From Immersiella caudata (taxonomy: Eukaryota > Ascomycota > Sordariomycetes > Sordariales > Lasiosphaeriaceae), in NCBI GenBank assembly GCA_030512335.1, contig JAULSU010000004.1, positions 1,612,001 through 1,676,000 of the forward strand: a DNA stretch of 64,000 nt, read 5' to 3'. The stretch's first letter is position 1, and each line of letters starts with the position of its first letter. Below are positions 12,398-24,392 of this stretch, piece after piece. The position numbers were made by a program, and so were the translations under genes. The notes beneath the pieces were generated by a model. The model saw only the letters and a program-made list of their open reading frames with translations, did not search any database and was not told where the DNA came from.

Positions 12398-15110
12398 CTC
12401 TAAGCAAAGTATTAAATCTAACTCCTCTATTAAGCCTACCGGAGCTTACAGAGGAATGGCGTCGGCTCTTATACACGGGGCCACTTCCGCCCCAATCCCT
12501 GTGCCAAATCGCTCCAGCAGCGCAGGTCCAGAGTTCAAACCCCACTTATCAAAACGGGCAGGGCATGGTCCGGCCCAGCGCTTACCAGGTTAAGGCTAAA
12601 TAACATTATCGTATTATGAGGCGATATACTGACACACAGATACCCGGGTAAAAAGGTAACATAAATATATAAAATATGATAAACACCCCAGAATCCCAGT
12701 TATCAGCTTCCGAGATTACTAATAACGTAGTTAAACCTATCTCCATTTCCACACCTACCCCATTTTACTTTTAGCTTCCCTCCCCGTAACCCTTTGAGCA
12801 AACATCTCAGCATGAGACCAGTCCTCCCCAGATACCGCTGCCGACAGCCACGCTAAGCGCTATTCTAAATGATCAGCAGCTAAGCCCCGAAAAACCTGGT
12901 CCGTAAAAAGGTTCTATAAAATCAACGCGGACAGAGACGCCATGAACGACGGCATAGGTACACGCACTGCTAAACAACTAAGGTTAAGGGCCGTTTACAG
13001 CAGCACGCCGGCTGGCCGTACTGCCCACCTTCTTAATAAAAAGAGGCTTAAAAGGTGGAGTCCGTTACTAACTGATGATAAGCCCGGTAATATAACTTTT
13101 ACAAAACCTCTTTACCAGCCACTTACCCGCACCTTAACCGAGAGTTTTAACGTTAATTAGTAAGAGTTAGCCCGTCTATAGAGCTAATGAGATTAGACAC
13201 TGAGAGGTGAAAACGGTAAAGTCTACAGCTACGGATGATTATAAGATCCCCGGGCTAGACCTGTAAAACCCATCGATCTTAAAGCCTTAAGTGGGATCCC
13301 GACAGACGATTATAACGTATGTGGCTTTTATGCTAAGCACTTTTTTCAGCTAACGGAGATAGTATAAAGATAGGTTCTTAAGGACGACGTATCCTTTAAG
13401 GCCTTATTTAAGAGTAACTTTAACTTCTCGGATATAAATAAAAGCGCGATTATATTACAGTTATGTCTTAGGTTTATACGCGATTACGCTCGGGAAATAG
13501 CCACGGTACGGAGACAGCCAGGCTATCCTCTCTAATTTATAATATCACTACCTAAATATATTAAAATTAAAAAGATAAACAATACTATATTAAGTTAAAG
13601 CGATTCTCTCTTTAATACTAATAATAATAATAATAGTGACGATCTTTCTAAAGGTATTAAAACTGACGGCGAATCTGATATTATTAACAGAGTAGCGAGT
13701 AAGCGGAACAGCTTAGCCCGTGGTAAGGCCCTTTATTAGTCGCCTTTTAAAGAGCGACGATTACAGTTATATATAAAGGAGAATAAAGATTAGTCGTGGA
13801 TTACCGGCTAATTAAGTCGGTCTAAAAATACTGTAAAGTAATATTAGGGAAAGATAAGTTAAAAGTTATAAAGATATATATAAAAACGTCGTATAATACT
13901 TTTTACTCTTATTTGTTTTTAAGTAAAGGCCTTATTATCGGCGTTTTTATTTAACCGTCCGTATAATAATATATTTCGTTAGGGCTAGGGCTTTATAAAT
14001 AAAAGGAGCGACTTCCCCCTCCCCTTAAAGGCAATAACTGTAACAACTTCTCTCCTATATTATCTTACCACGTTTATACTATAGCCGCTGCTTTTAATCA
14101 CCTTAACCCTAATTATAACCTGCCTTGTTATATTATTACTGGCTCTTTGGCTATCTCATAAGGGGGGTGGCGGTGGCGGCCTTACCAGCCTTTTTAATCC
14201 GACCGTATAAACGATATTGTAAGGTTCTTTACCCTTATTCGCTCTGGGGTATAGGCGTCACTATTAGCGTTTCTATTTATCCGTCCACGTGGCGGCGCAG
14301 TACCTCCTAAAGCTTTATTAATAAAAGGAGCGGTTCCCCCCTCCCTCTTAAGGGTGCCGGCTGTAAAAACTTGCTCCTTATATTTATCTTAACGCTTATA
14401 ACCACCACTTCTTATCGACGGCCCAGGCCAGCATTTATTTCACAATACTTAACTCCCCGATCTTTAAGAAACAGCGCCTATTATTTAAAAGAACAGTTAT
14501 TCTATTTAAGGCCCGCGGTAAGCCTAGGACTTACTGGTTTATCTAGTATAAGTGCGTGTTCGGAGGGATTTAACGCCATTTTAATAAGCGTGGTTAAAAG
14601 CCTTACGATCTAGTGTGGGCCGAGAAATATGTCACTTACGTCCCGGCTCCTAACGGTAAAGGTATCCTTACAGATTTAAAACTGTATAGGCTTTACTGGT
14701 AAAAGCGCTGTCCTTATTTCGTTAAAAACTACAGAGGTGACTTATACCGCTAGTGTATTTGGAAATATCACTTTAAAGGGGTGTATGTGTGGCGCGGAGT
14801 TAAGGGCGAGATTAATAGAGTGGACGATAATAGGCTTACCCTTTAGGCTGCGGGTATTAAGCAAACCGGCATTACCGACTTCTTTTAACCAACGGCGCGT
14901 GTGGGTTTGGAGGAGAATGAGAAGGAATCGAGTGAGACACTAAGTAGTAGGCTGACGATTTAAACGCTGATGAGCCTGGGTTTGGGTCTCCTTATTACCT
15001 CGCAGGTAAGCGGACCGCCCCGACCCGATAGGAAGATTATAGCCTTTTACTCGCATATTAAGAAGCAGCAGGGTGTAGGGGAGAAGGCAGAGGACCTGGG
15101 TGGACGCTAG
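12398..15110 (+). pseudogene. Unidentified RIP-degraded coding region, Starship left arm
   Basis: Continuation of the left arm after the solo LTR. About 12.68-13.56 kb gives plus-strand protein-like stretches in shifting frames. An imperfect repeat links about 13930-14070 with 14260-14400. The best part is 14410-15000, where one plus-strand frame has only TAA/TAG stops at plausible former Gln codons. It encodes a basic protein rich in Tyr, Trp and Lys, ending in the run QTGITDFF near 14870, which resembles a PCNA-interacting (PIP) box. I recognise no family. It could be a Starship accessory gene or an older transposon. Confidence 0.3.
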
Positions 15111-15389
15111 TGCTGGAGAACACAGGACTTAATGCTTGGGGGACCATGGGCACATGTTTATTTGGTTTCTGGCAGTTGAATGTTTATGTGGTTTGCAAAG
15201 ACGTGCTGTCGGCTATCTGCAGGTGTGTCGTGATGGTGTTACGGGGTAGCATCACCCGCCGCGTGTCCGGCTCTGCCTTCGCTGGAGCTAAAACTCCGTA
15301 GTTTTCTCCTGGTCAGGCTTTAGGCAAACTGAAGTGGTTTGCGTCTCCTGTCTGATTTCGCATGTGAGGATGAGCCCCGCATTTGGTGG
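15111..15389. other. Boundary from AT-rich to GC-rich cargo
   Basis: Base composition changes here from RIP-degraded to normal. No gene is seen. A short palindrome, TGGTTAAAAAATAACCA, lies at about 15386-15402, close to the WD40 fragment. Confidence 0.4.
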
Positions 15390-15734
15390 TTAAAAAATAA
15401 CCAGCGGATATGGGTCACTATGAGAGAATATTATTGGTCTGTTAAGTAGCGCCACGAGCTTCGAGTCGGGAGAGAACGCGACGGAATAGACGGAACCGCT
15501 ATGCCCCTCGAGCGTCTGGCTCTGGGCTCGGTAAAGAGCTATAAATAAAGACTTCGCCGTTTTGGGTATCATCTGTGGCCATGTCGTTTTCTCGTGGGTG
15601 GCAAAAGTTTTGGAGCTGCTGGTTGTTGATGGACGAAGAATCGAGCTGCAAGCTGTTGAATGTAATCCATGTGTCGCCGTCGAGGTTTCCGTTTTCTGCG
15701 CATAACATATTGAACGAAGCACGGAAGGCATCAT
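15390..15734 (-). pseudogene. WD40-repeat fragment
   Basis: A minus-strand frame contains half of a WD40 repeat, LEGHSGSVYSVAFSPDSKLV, near 15460-15520, then runs out of homology into the palindrome and a stop. Such repeats form the ligand-recognition C-terminus of fungal STAND/NLR proteins. A single partial repeat cannot fold as a propeller, so this is a relic. A separate frame at 15499-15810 on the same strand has no recognisable domain. Whether it derives from the truncated HET-NACHT gene at 24.4-25.6 kb is not decidable here. Confidence 0.5.
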
Positions 15735-15931
15735 TTTTGTGCGGGGTAAAACGCTGCGTTAGATGCATTTTCTGGATTATATAAGCCGCTTTGAGTTTAC
15801 GTAAGCGCACAGACCTGTGCGCCTAGTGGGAGCCAACCCCTTCCGGGGTATTACCCAGCCAAAAAAGCCAAGCCCAATTCAATCAACGACGACCACCTCG
15901 CACTAGCTCTCACGACACGCCGGCTGACGTC

Positions 15932-17998
15932 ATGTTCTCCACGTACCAGTACCATCCGCTAGAAGCAGGGGCCATTCGTGTCCTCATCCTCGAGCCCGCC
16001 GCGGACCTTGACGCTCCCATCCGCTGCGAGCTCGAACACGTCAGCTGCAAAGACGGGGTGCCGCCCGATCCCGGCTATGATGCCCTGTCTTACGTATGGG
16101 GGCCACCCGCGGAAGGAGCTAGGCTGTCCATCGAATGTGACAGTGCGGAAATCGAGGTGCGATTCAGCTGCGACAGCGCGCTGCGTCATCTCCGTCGGGC
16201 CGACGTCCCCGTTCGACTCTGGGTCGATGCTGTCTGCATCGACCAGGGCAACGATAAAGAGAAAGAGGTCCAGGTGGCGCGCATGTCGCAGGTCTACACT
16301 TCCGCCAGGAGGGTTTTCATCTTCCTCGGTGTCGGTGTGGGGGATGTGGCGGATCTTTTCGCGTGGATGCCCAAAGCAGGGCCTCTGATCAGATCGCACG
16401 AGGAAGAGGAAAGTACGAGCGATTTCCTGGAGAATGAGGCAGGCCAACAGTTGGCTAGGGAGGCAAGAGATCGGTTTGGTGGGTTTGCCTTGGATTGTAG
16501 ACCCCCACTTCCGTATTGTCGCTGACTCGTAGGCGGTCGAGCAGAGATGCACTTCGAGCTACTCCTGCACCTCGTTCGTCATGATTGGGTCAAGAGGATG
16601 TGGACGCTCCAGGAACTCGTGGCTGCCGGGGAACCCATCGTGCAGTGCGGCCGACACGTCGTTCCGTGGGTGGACTTTGGTCCCGGACTTTCTTTTCTCT
16701 ACGACCAGCGGGCTCCGACAGACGACGTGATGCCCGAGCTGATCAAGGTCCGTGGAAATCCACCCGTATACGGCAGATGGGATGAGTTCCTGAGTCGCCG
16801 TGGCTTCCCGGTCCGCGGGTCCATTACCGACAAAGAGAATGCAGACATTGCCAAGGCAAGAGCCATGGTGTCGGGGACGTGGAGCGAAACCAACTTCTGG
16901 AAGTTCATCGAGCGCGAGACTGTGGTTGCCCAGTACCGAAAATACCTCAGGTTGGCCTTGGAAACAACCAAGGGGACTCCGGCATTCACACACTTGGGGA
17001 CGATAGTGGCGCTAAACCTACTGCGTCTCTCGCAAGTTTTGGACGCCACGGTGCTGAGCGACAAGATCTATGGCATGTACCACCTACTAAGCTTCGTGTC
17101 GCCGCTCCCTGAGGTGAGCTACCGCCTAGGGGAAGCAGAAGTCTTTGCAGAGTCCACCCGGCACATCGTCAGAATGGTTCAGGGACCTGGTCTCATCCTG
17201 CTGTCGGGAACCCACCCAAGACGACAAGGGGGGGATCTCCCGTCTTGGGTGCCCGACTGGGGCGCCTGCGTCGACGAGGTGCCGTATCAGCTGCGCTTCG
17301 AGTTCCACAGGGTGGTGGAGACGACGACCCGCCAGCCCGTGGCAACCATAGAGCAATCAAATGGCCGCCGGATAGCTCTGAAGGGCACGGTCCTGACATC
17401 AGTAGCCGCGCGTGCCAGCTGCACATGGGTCGACGCGCTAGCGACGGCGTGGGACCACAAGTGCCTCGACGGGCCGACAATCTCAGTTCTAGTCAATTGG
17501 CTCACCTTCATGCACAGCACGCCCCCCTGCCCCGAACAACCACCCATCGAGGTTGCGGGCTCAACAATTCTCGACATCCTATGGAACCAGGTCCTCAAAA
17601 ATACGGTCGAGGGCAATAAGGCCGTTGACCTCGTGAAGTGGGTCATTAAGCAGATGGACAGTGGTGCCATTGACGCAGGCACAACTCCAGCCGAATATTG
17701 CGAGAAATGGCACCCGAATCACAGCTCATCGTTATGGGCGGGTGCGCTCATGCCCATGGTTGGTTGTGTGCTGTTCACCGATGAGGGAAATCGACTGTTC
17801 TTGTGCAGGCGGGCCGACGTGGTTGTCGGTGATGTGGTTGCCCTTTTCGCAGGCTCGTCTACTCCGGCGCTCCTGCGCCGTGTCGGCGATGATTATCTCT
17901 TTCTAGGCCCTGTTTACATACACGGCATACCGTACGGTGTGGATTTGTGGGAGCAGGGGACAGATGTTGCGGTGCTAGACACTTTCTTCTTGATTTGA
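15932..17998 (+). CDS. HET-domain protein, two exons
   Basis: Exons 15932-16496 and 16533-17998 would give 676 residues. The N-terminal ~230 residues carry the HET signature blocks in order: YDALSYVWG (~50-58), LWVDAVCIDQ near 96-105 followed by an MSQVY segment, FLGVG, and WVKRMWTLQELV near 210. HET proteins act as cytoplasmic triggers of incompatibility-type cell death after non-self recognition. The two frames are joined by an intron whose splice phase fits (16497-16532, branch-like CTGAC). At 36 nt it is unusually short, so a small deletion or sequence error is an alternative. No RIP stops and normal GC indicate an intact or recently intact gene. The remaining ~440 residues are typical of long HET proteins but have no named domain. 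Confidence 0.85.
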
Positions 17999-17999
17999 G

Positions 18000-19034
18000 G
18001 GGCGTGATGGAGAATGCATGATAGCAAACTGGGGACAGGGATTGGAACACTTCGTTAATCTCCTTCGCAGTATAGTAAGCTCACTAGAGTTTCGATACTT
18101 CCAACTAGCCTTAGGGGCCCCTCGATCGCACACCGGAATCTGCGCCAGCGCCCTATGCAGCGTACCCAAGCCCATTACCAAACCTCCTCGAGTGAAAGCC
18201 GCTGCGCTGAGGAGACTGGTTCAGGCAGTGTTAAGATGCCTTTCAGGCCAGTAACTTTGATCACCCTCGGCGGCACAGGAAGCGTCCGCCGCCCGACTAT
18301 GAGAGTGCCGACACGTCGTCCTTAAAGGCAGTGACTTCTCTATACCAACAGGTCGAGTTGCCGTCCACGTGGATCGTGACCGACCGTAGTCGCGGTATCC
18401 GCTTGTACCGGGCTCGCGATCGCCAGTCGACTCGGGCTTGTCGCTGCTCACCGTGTATCGGTCGGCTGTTGTGTCACGCGGCCTCGCCGCCGTCGGTGGG
18501 TTCGATCCTCGGGTACTATCCGCCAACCGACTGACTCCTGGGGACGGCTGGCGGCCTTGTCCAGCAGCATCCGAAAATATCGACTTCCTCCAGTAGCCGC
18601 CGCGTCCTCAACCTTAACAATCCTCCAACCTTTCCACAAACCACACCGCGTCTACTCATCCTGCTGCCCCGCCAGGGAGCCTTGCCCTCTTCGGGACAAA
18701 AGTGTCAATCTATGTAGACGAACTTGTGTGAGGCTACCTTCTGTGATAACTCACCCAATAGTGGCTAACGGCAGCGACGAGTGCTGCGTCATACCGTGAG
18801 AGGCTCCCGGCAACGTTGATCCAACGGGCTTATCGAAAGACGAGCCGATGCTCGAGATTCTACTTGGCCACGTGGGCTAACCACCACCATTTCTTCGCAG
18901 TGCAAGAGATCAGCGCAAGAGGTGCGAGAACGACGGTTATCTGGGCATACTGCACTCGACGGATAAACAACCCCAACCATTTCACATCGCGCCCGCATCT
19001 TCGGCATCGTCAAGTCGTTGCCATCGCAACCGTT
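18000..19034. other. Intergenic, short uncertain frames only
   Basis: GC-balanced sequence with overlapping short frames on both strands (for example 18221-18526 minus and 18331-18534 plus), none with a recognisable domain, initiation context or splice sites. I see nothing that can be defended as a gene. Confidence 0.4.
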
Positions 19035-19340
19035 CTACACCCCCCACCAAGAGAGCGCAGAGTACTTGAGACGACGCCCTCGCCACCCTCTAAGGCTAAA
19101 TCTCGTGTCCCCCAGAGACTCCCTCAACAACCCCTTGACAGCGTTCAATGGCCCTCTACCTTCCGCGCCACTTCGAAGAGGGAGTGAGGTTGAAATGTCG
19201 GAGCCGTCGTAGACGGTGGCCTCGAGGGTTCCTTGGGCGAGGGCATCTTCGACAGCCTCGGCGCTCTCGACGATGGGCTCGCCGTACTTGGTGTTGCCCT
19301 GCTCGTCTTTGAAGCGTATGAGCTTGCCGAAGGATGCCAT
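19035..19340 (-). pseudogene. N-terminal fragment of FAH-family hydrolase
   Basis: From the ATG at 19340 (minus) the frame begins MASFGKLIRF and continues with KYGEPIV and a DALAQGTLEA-like segment. This is the typical N-terminal lead of fungal fumarylacetoacetate hydrolase (FAHD1-like) proteins, which have the catalytic Mg-binding domain later. After about 50 residues the similarity ends and the frame runs into unrelated sequence. No catalytic domain follows on the minus strand. The sequence upstream of the ATG is pyrimidine-rich and resembles a normal leader. This is most likely the first exon of a captured or broken gene. Confidence 0.55.
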
Positions 19341-20066
19341 TGTGGATGATGTGGTTGAGAAGTGCCGAAACGGAGGATGTTGGGTTGTGAGATGAGTCGA
19401 ACAAAAGTACGTCCGTTTGAATGAAGACGACAGCGAAACAACGATCCCTGAGATCATCCGTCTTCCAAGGAAACGTCGGCCCATCGAGTAAGGTGTCCCC
19501 GTGGACACGCATGACGCCACCCGCTTCATCTCCGCACGTCCGCCGCCACCCTTCACGTGTCCGGTTGCGACCAGTGGGCCCAGAGGACCCGCTCCGCAGC
19601 CGACCCGCTGGACCCACCCGGCGCGGAATAACGGGCTTGAGTACGATTTTGTCAGCTTTGGTCGGCATAAGCTCCACTCTGCACGGAGAAGCGCAACACC
19701 CCGGTGGGCCGCCAGGGTGGCGCCATTTGCGCCAATGCCGCAGACGGGAACCAGGAATGCCATGACGGGGTCGGCGGTGACAAGCCGCAATGGTGCTTGG
19801 GCGGCGGCACGGGTGTCAAGTGCATGGGCGATGCGACTTTTGTATGGAAACTGCCAAGGCCTGGCTCATGGCCTCATTTTAGGGGCAAAAGCCAGGGGGC
19901 TGCCATCTCATATTTCACAAGGGTCACTGCTCAAAACATGTCCGCTTCGTAGCGCAATTAACACAAAGGTACTAATAGAGAGTATACAAAGTTTTTGTAT
20001 TATTCGGTACACATTTCTAGGCCATTTCTATACGCTACTTGGACAACCCGATCAACAGCTTTCCCG
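19341..20066. other. Upstream of FAH fragment; no supported gene
   Basis: A long plus-strand frame (19501-20166) and a long minus-strand one exist, but they overlap each other and the leader of the FAH-like fragment and show no domain. The stretch 19960-20060 is more AT-rich. Nothing here is supported as coding. Confidence 0.4.
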
Positions 20067-20603
20067 TTATTTTTCTTCCCTCGAGGTCCTGCAAGACGTT
20101 AGATCAGAGAACAACTTCCATGGCGCAGTTACTAGATACCAGCATTTGGTAGAACTTATGATGTGAGCTTGCTGGATATCAGACATGGCATAGACGCCAT
20201 GGATGGAGACCTTCAGGGTCCCAGAAGTGAGAAGGCCAAAGAGCTCACGCATCTCGGCCTCGAGTTGACTTGGACATGCCGTCAACAGCCCCCTCCTTCG
20301 TGCGTCGTGGGAGCTCAGCTGCAGCCCCATATTCTGAGCCATGCGAATCGCGAGTCCGGTGATGTTCCAACACATGGAAAACCGCTCGGTGCTTTGCAAG
20401 TAATATCCCATCAGGAGCAGCAGCTGGACCAGCTCTATCCCAACCTCATCGTCGATGATCTCGAGAAGGCCGATTTTTTGTGTTGTGTTGAAGAAGGCCC
20501 CCGCTCGTGTCGACGTTTGTTCAGGCGGGCTAGGGGCAAAGAGTGACGCCAAGGCGAAGACGGCATTGGCGAGGGCAGGAAAAGTCTTGTTGGGAGGGTT
20601 CAC
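20067..20603 (-). pseudogene. Fungal-specific transcription factor domain fragment
   Basis: The 178-residue frame holds the middle homology region of Zn2Cys6 transcription factors (Fungal_trans type). It has an FALASLF start, an Ala/Phe linker, LLLLMGYYLQS, the hallmark CWNITGLAIRMAQNMGL, and QLEAEMRE, where the family normally continues with a RVWW/YGC helix. The homology breaks off exactly there (near 20235) and the rest of the frame is unrelated. The DNA-binding Zn cluster is also missing on the other side. It is an internal gene fragment without function of its own. Confidence 0.7.
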
Positions 20604-21666
20604 GCCAATTCCTCAGGAACAACCCCGGGTTCGAAACGGTCCTAGTCGCCAACAGTCACGCTGACGCACAGGGCCTTGGAGACCGACACAAATCCCCCTA
20701 CCCACAGCCGTCCCAGCGTCGGTCGAGCTGAAGCTGCCCGTCTGCCATGATGGTCACGTCCGCCGCTAGCTCGGGTCAGGCCGTTGCCGTCAAGGCCCAA
20801 GGCGGGGGACTGGTTTGGGCAATCCCAATCCATCGCGAGCTAACTCCCCGCGGCTTTCCCAGTCCATCGCCTGCTGTTGCCTGACGCCATGTGCATCAAG
20901 AGGACAACATCGCCAACGACGACAGCATATTCCTAAACATTTAACTACTCTGATGAACAAATTAAATCCTTGGCAACCCGGCGCTCCCCGGCGCCCCCGC
21001 TCACCTGCCTGCCCGCCTTCGCTATGCCCGACGGCTGTGTGGGCTTGTTGGAAAGGGTAGTCAGGCCACTCTCGCCCGCAAGCCATTTGGAGCACTGACC
21101 CATCGTGAACCTGGCGAACCCTTGGCAAGCTGAGCAACCTGGCGAGAGGCTTTTCTAGCCTGGCGCTAGAAAGCGGTCAGTGCAAAATCCCAACTGCAGG
21201 AGCTCAAAAAATAAAAATAAAAATAAGTTAAAAGCACTAGCATAAAGGCCTTGCAACCCCCGCTATAAGGGTTGCTAGACTCGCTACGGCTTTGCTTTTT
21301 ATTAGCACAGAAGACGGGTAACTGTACGTTCGTCTCGCGCTTTTTTTTGGCGAACTGCTTGCTGGTGTATACTATGCTAGGTAGATTGACCTCCGACGGC
21401 TGATGTGTCGACCACTGCTCCAAGTCTAGAATGACTTGCCAAGGCTATAGCAGCAAGCCACCAGCGGCAAACAAAAAGGGGGTAATCTCGGAATCCCCCA
21501 CTAGCAGAGCCTCATTGACAAACCGAAGACGAGGCTCTTCGGACTGCAGAGATAGCATGATGCGTAAAGTAGGCAATGAGTATTTATCCCTGATATCCCC
21601 AGTCGCACTGACGGAATTGTGTGACGGCCGGGTAAGGTACCTACGGGTCAGTTGCTATCGAAACAA
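20604..21666. other. Intergenic; one hairpin, no gene
   Basis: Frames at 20642-20833 and 20790-21137 (minus) have no domain. Around 21090-21170 the motif CCTGGCG recurs several times. A 7-bp-stem hairpin GCAACCC...GGGTTGC lies near 21252-21276, preceded by an A/T-rich AAATAAAAATAAAAATAA tract. No promoter element could be assigned with certainty to the membrane-protein gene that starts at 21667. Confidence 0.4.
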
Positions 21667-23519
21667 ATGCCTCCGCTGGGGCGACTCTTGCGTTGGGCCT
21701 GGCTCGCAGCCGTGGTCCAACAATGCGCAGCGCTCAATGCTCACGGCCATGTTCACCAGCATCGGCACACGCGACACACCCCTAGGTCCCATGAATCGAG
21801 TGAGACCGTTCCAACTGTTGACGGAACATCTCTCAGCAACGGTACGAATGTCACTGACACGAGGACCGGGGCCAACTATTTTTATCTGGCAAGATACATC
21901 TGCGTCCAATGCGCATATCAATCAACCTGTTAATAAATGACAGGACTTGACCCCGCTCTGCCAGGACTACATCGACTCGATCCAAACACGGCCCCGATCT
22001 GCCCTACAACCCGAAACGCGAAGAGAAATTCTACAATTGCTGAAGAACTGCACAACCAATAAGTGGGACTGCCATCTCTTCTTAATCATTCTGCTAACAA
22101 AGACCAGCTTTTACCAGAAAATCTGCCCGGACTGGAGCGTTGGTAAATATCTGCTCAGCCCAAAAGTCGTCGTCGATCCCGACCGCGAGGACAGTTTCTA
22201 CCCTCCCTTTGAACCCGTAAGCCACCGTGCACCCAGCCAGCCAACCCCCCTCCCTCAGCATCCTCTTCGTTACATCCACCTAACATCCCTTTCAGATCTT
22301 TGAATCTTCAACCCGGCGTTTCCTCGAATACCCAGTCTGTGACGGGAAATACTTATGGGGCGCGGACAGGCCATGGCAATATTCGGGCTCCGGCATCAAC
22401 TTTCACGCCAACGCCCTCTTTGCCCTCTCACAAACCCCAATCCAATACATGCGCTGCACCTCCCAAGTCCACTCCTCCTCAGTCGCCTCCTGCGTCTCGG
22501 CCGAAACCTCCAAGTTCAGCTGGCTCCCCGACTACATGTTCGTCTGGTCCGGCCAATCTACGCCTTGCAGTGGCGCCTCCCCCATCTTCATCTCCGTCAC
22601 CTTCGACATCCTCACCCTCATCGGCGAGGTCATCTATACCATATACATCAACCGCCGGCGTGGCCTGCCCCCGAAAACCTTCAGCTTCGTCTACCTGTGG
22701 GTGAACACCATGATCGGAATCGCCAAGCCCATCGGCGAAGGCTTCCTCCTCAGCCGTTACGCTCCAACCGCGCCCTCTCCCACGGGCGTTTATCTTCCCC
22801 TGCTGCGCCCCACCGGCTTCGCCATCGCGGCCGCCATCACGGGCGCTTTTGGCTCCCGCGGCTTGGGCGTGCAGTACCTGTGCATCGACAGCCTAGCCAC
22901 CCTGATGACCTTTATGGCCTTTAGCCAACGCATGCCGGACTTTTGGAACGGGCGCGTCATCGTCCCGCCCCAGGTGGGTGGCCCGCCGGCGCTGCAGACT
23001 ATGTTCAACGGCCTGTTTGTCGCCACGCTGCCGGGGGCAGTGTTTGCGAGCGCCTACATGGTGTCGGGAATATTGTGGCCGTCGCTGATGGCGCTAGGGC
23101 TGCTGGCTAGGATGGGGGTGTCTGTGAAGCTGGGGTTCAAGATTTGGCTGACGTGGGCGTGCCTTTTTCTGGTGGTGCTGACCAGTCCGTTTTTGGCGGT
23201 TTGGGAAATGGTGTGGAAGGTGCTGCATCGCAGGGAGGCCAAGACCACGAGGTTCCCGGCGGTGCGGTGGTATGCCGCGTGGTTTACGGAGCGGGGGAAG
23301 CTGATCAACTTTGCTAGCGTGGTTGGGTACTGGGTGTGGGTATACCTGCAGTTTGCCGTGTTTGTTGGGCGGTGGATTGTGTTGGCGAATCTGTTGCCGT
23401 TGGCGGGAGATGCGTGGTGTCCGATGACTTTGAAGGAAACAGAGGCAGGGAGCGCATTGGGCACCATCCTCTTGGTGGCGGGGCTGTTGGGGTTGAAGAC
23501 ATTTAATTTGACAGCGTAA
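21667..23519 (+). CDS. Polytopic membrane protein with signal peptide
   Basis: The first ATG at 21667 opens a signal peptide (RLLRWAWLAAVVQQCAA) and a His- and Asn-rich ectodomain. Exon 3 (22296-23519) follows an intron 22217-22295 with good signals (GTAAGC, branch CTAAC, TTTCAG) and encodes 7-8 membrane spans, including ISVTFDILTLIGEVIYTIY and WVWVYLQFAVFVGRWIVL. The middle exon (21944-22216) has several Cys and an LLTKTSFYQKICPDW segment. The junction of exons 1 and 2 is unclear: an intron 21904-21943 fits the frame but has a poor donor. At the 3' end an intron-like GTAAAT...CCGCAG (23518-23546) would extend the product. Location is probably the plasma membrane. I do not recognise the family. 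Confidence 0.6.
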
Positions 23520-23769
23520 ATAACAACAATTCTTGCCTCCGCAGCTGGGGACCCTAGTGTGGCTCATGGCTCGGGTTGGGGCAGCAGAAACTCTGTACCG
23601 GGGCTGAATCTGGCCCGAAAGTTCCGGGGGGTAAATACATCGGTGCCGCGGCGTGGTGACCAGGTGTGGCCAACTGGGCTGATGGTAGGCAATGTGATTA
23701 ACTCTGGCTGTGCGGCTGAGTTTGTTTATGAGGACCTCACGCCGTACCGTGGTCGGTGACAGGCAGCAC

Positions 23770-24378
23770 AAAATTCAACCAGAACCTTGCAGTCACGGTG
23801 CAGACCTCCCTGCAGAGCCTGGACTCTGTCGCTAGCGATCTCCAAGCATACCGCGGTTTCCTCGGCCAACTACAACCGGACATCCAGGACGATCAGAACA
23901 AGCATGACAGGTCTTGAGACCCAACAGAAAACCCTGTCCGATACGCTGCTGGAACTTCGACAGGCGGAGCAGTTCAAAGCGCTGCAATCTTCAATCTCAG
24001 CTGTAATCGCCGCCATCATCAACACGCACCTCAAGTCTCCGCCACAATGGCCCCTAGCAGCTACCTCTATTTGCGCTGAGCCCGACGAATTAGCTGCTGA
24101 CGATGGGGATCTAGTCCTAAACGTGGCAGTTGGGAACCCAGAGTCGTTGCCTCGGCGCCCAACGCTGGAAGACTCGCTGGCCGAGACTTGTGCCTCCAAG
24201 CTGGCCGACAGCGAGGCCGCCGTTCTGAAAAGCCTCTATTTCCAGGTGATGTACGACCGAGAGGAGGTCATCGGCTCTGCCGAGGCGGCTACTCTGGACT
24301 GGGTCTTCCGCCCGCCGCGACACGATCAACGACGATGGGATAGCTTCGGGGCGTGGCTTGAAAGCCCGCAGAACCTCT
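23770..24378 (+). pseudogene. Truncated STAND/NLR gene, N-terminal part
   Basis: A coiled-coil region (from about 23790, with a frameshift near 23910) leads to the segment preceding the NACHT domain in fungal STAND proteins: LKSLYFQVMYDREEVI, then TLDWVFRPP, and WDSFGAWLES. In the family this is followed directly by the Walker A loop (GSGKST). Here the sequence is cut at 24371-24392, where a segment of another STAND gene in opposite orientation begins. No ATP-binding site remains, so the product cannot act as a signalling switch. Confidence 0.65.
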
Positions 24379-24392
24379 ACACTAAGAGGTTC
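24371..24392. other. Inverted-repeat junction between two STAND genes
   Basis: GAACCTCT, six bases, AGAGGTTC: a perfect 8-bp inverted repeat exactly where plus-strand STAND homology ends and minus-strand HET-NACHT homology ends. Both genes end inside or just before their NACHT domains. The arrangement fits an inversion or template switch at short inverted homology. Confidence 0.7.

Noticed and set aside
12258..12545. Minus-strand frames at 12258-12545 and 56117-56353
   Set aside because: They coincide with the 3' part of LTRs and recur only because the LTRs are homologous.
12480..12545. tRNA T-arm-like string near 12530
   Set aside because: No acceptor or D-arm can be paired with it; likely a chance B-box resemblance.
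19501..20166. 221-codon plus-strand frame
   Set aside because: Overlaps the leader of the FAH-like fragment and has no domain, no promoter and atypical composition; probably chance.
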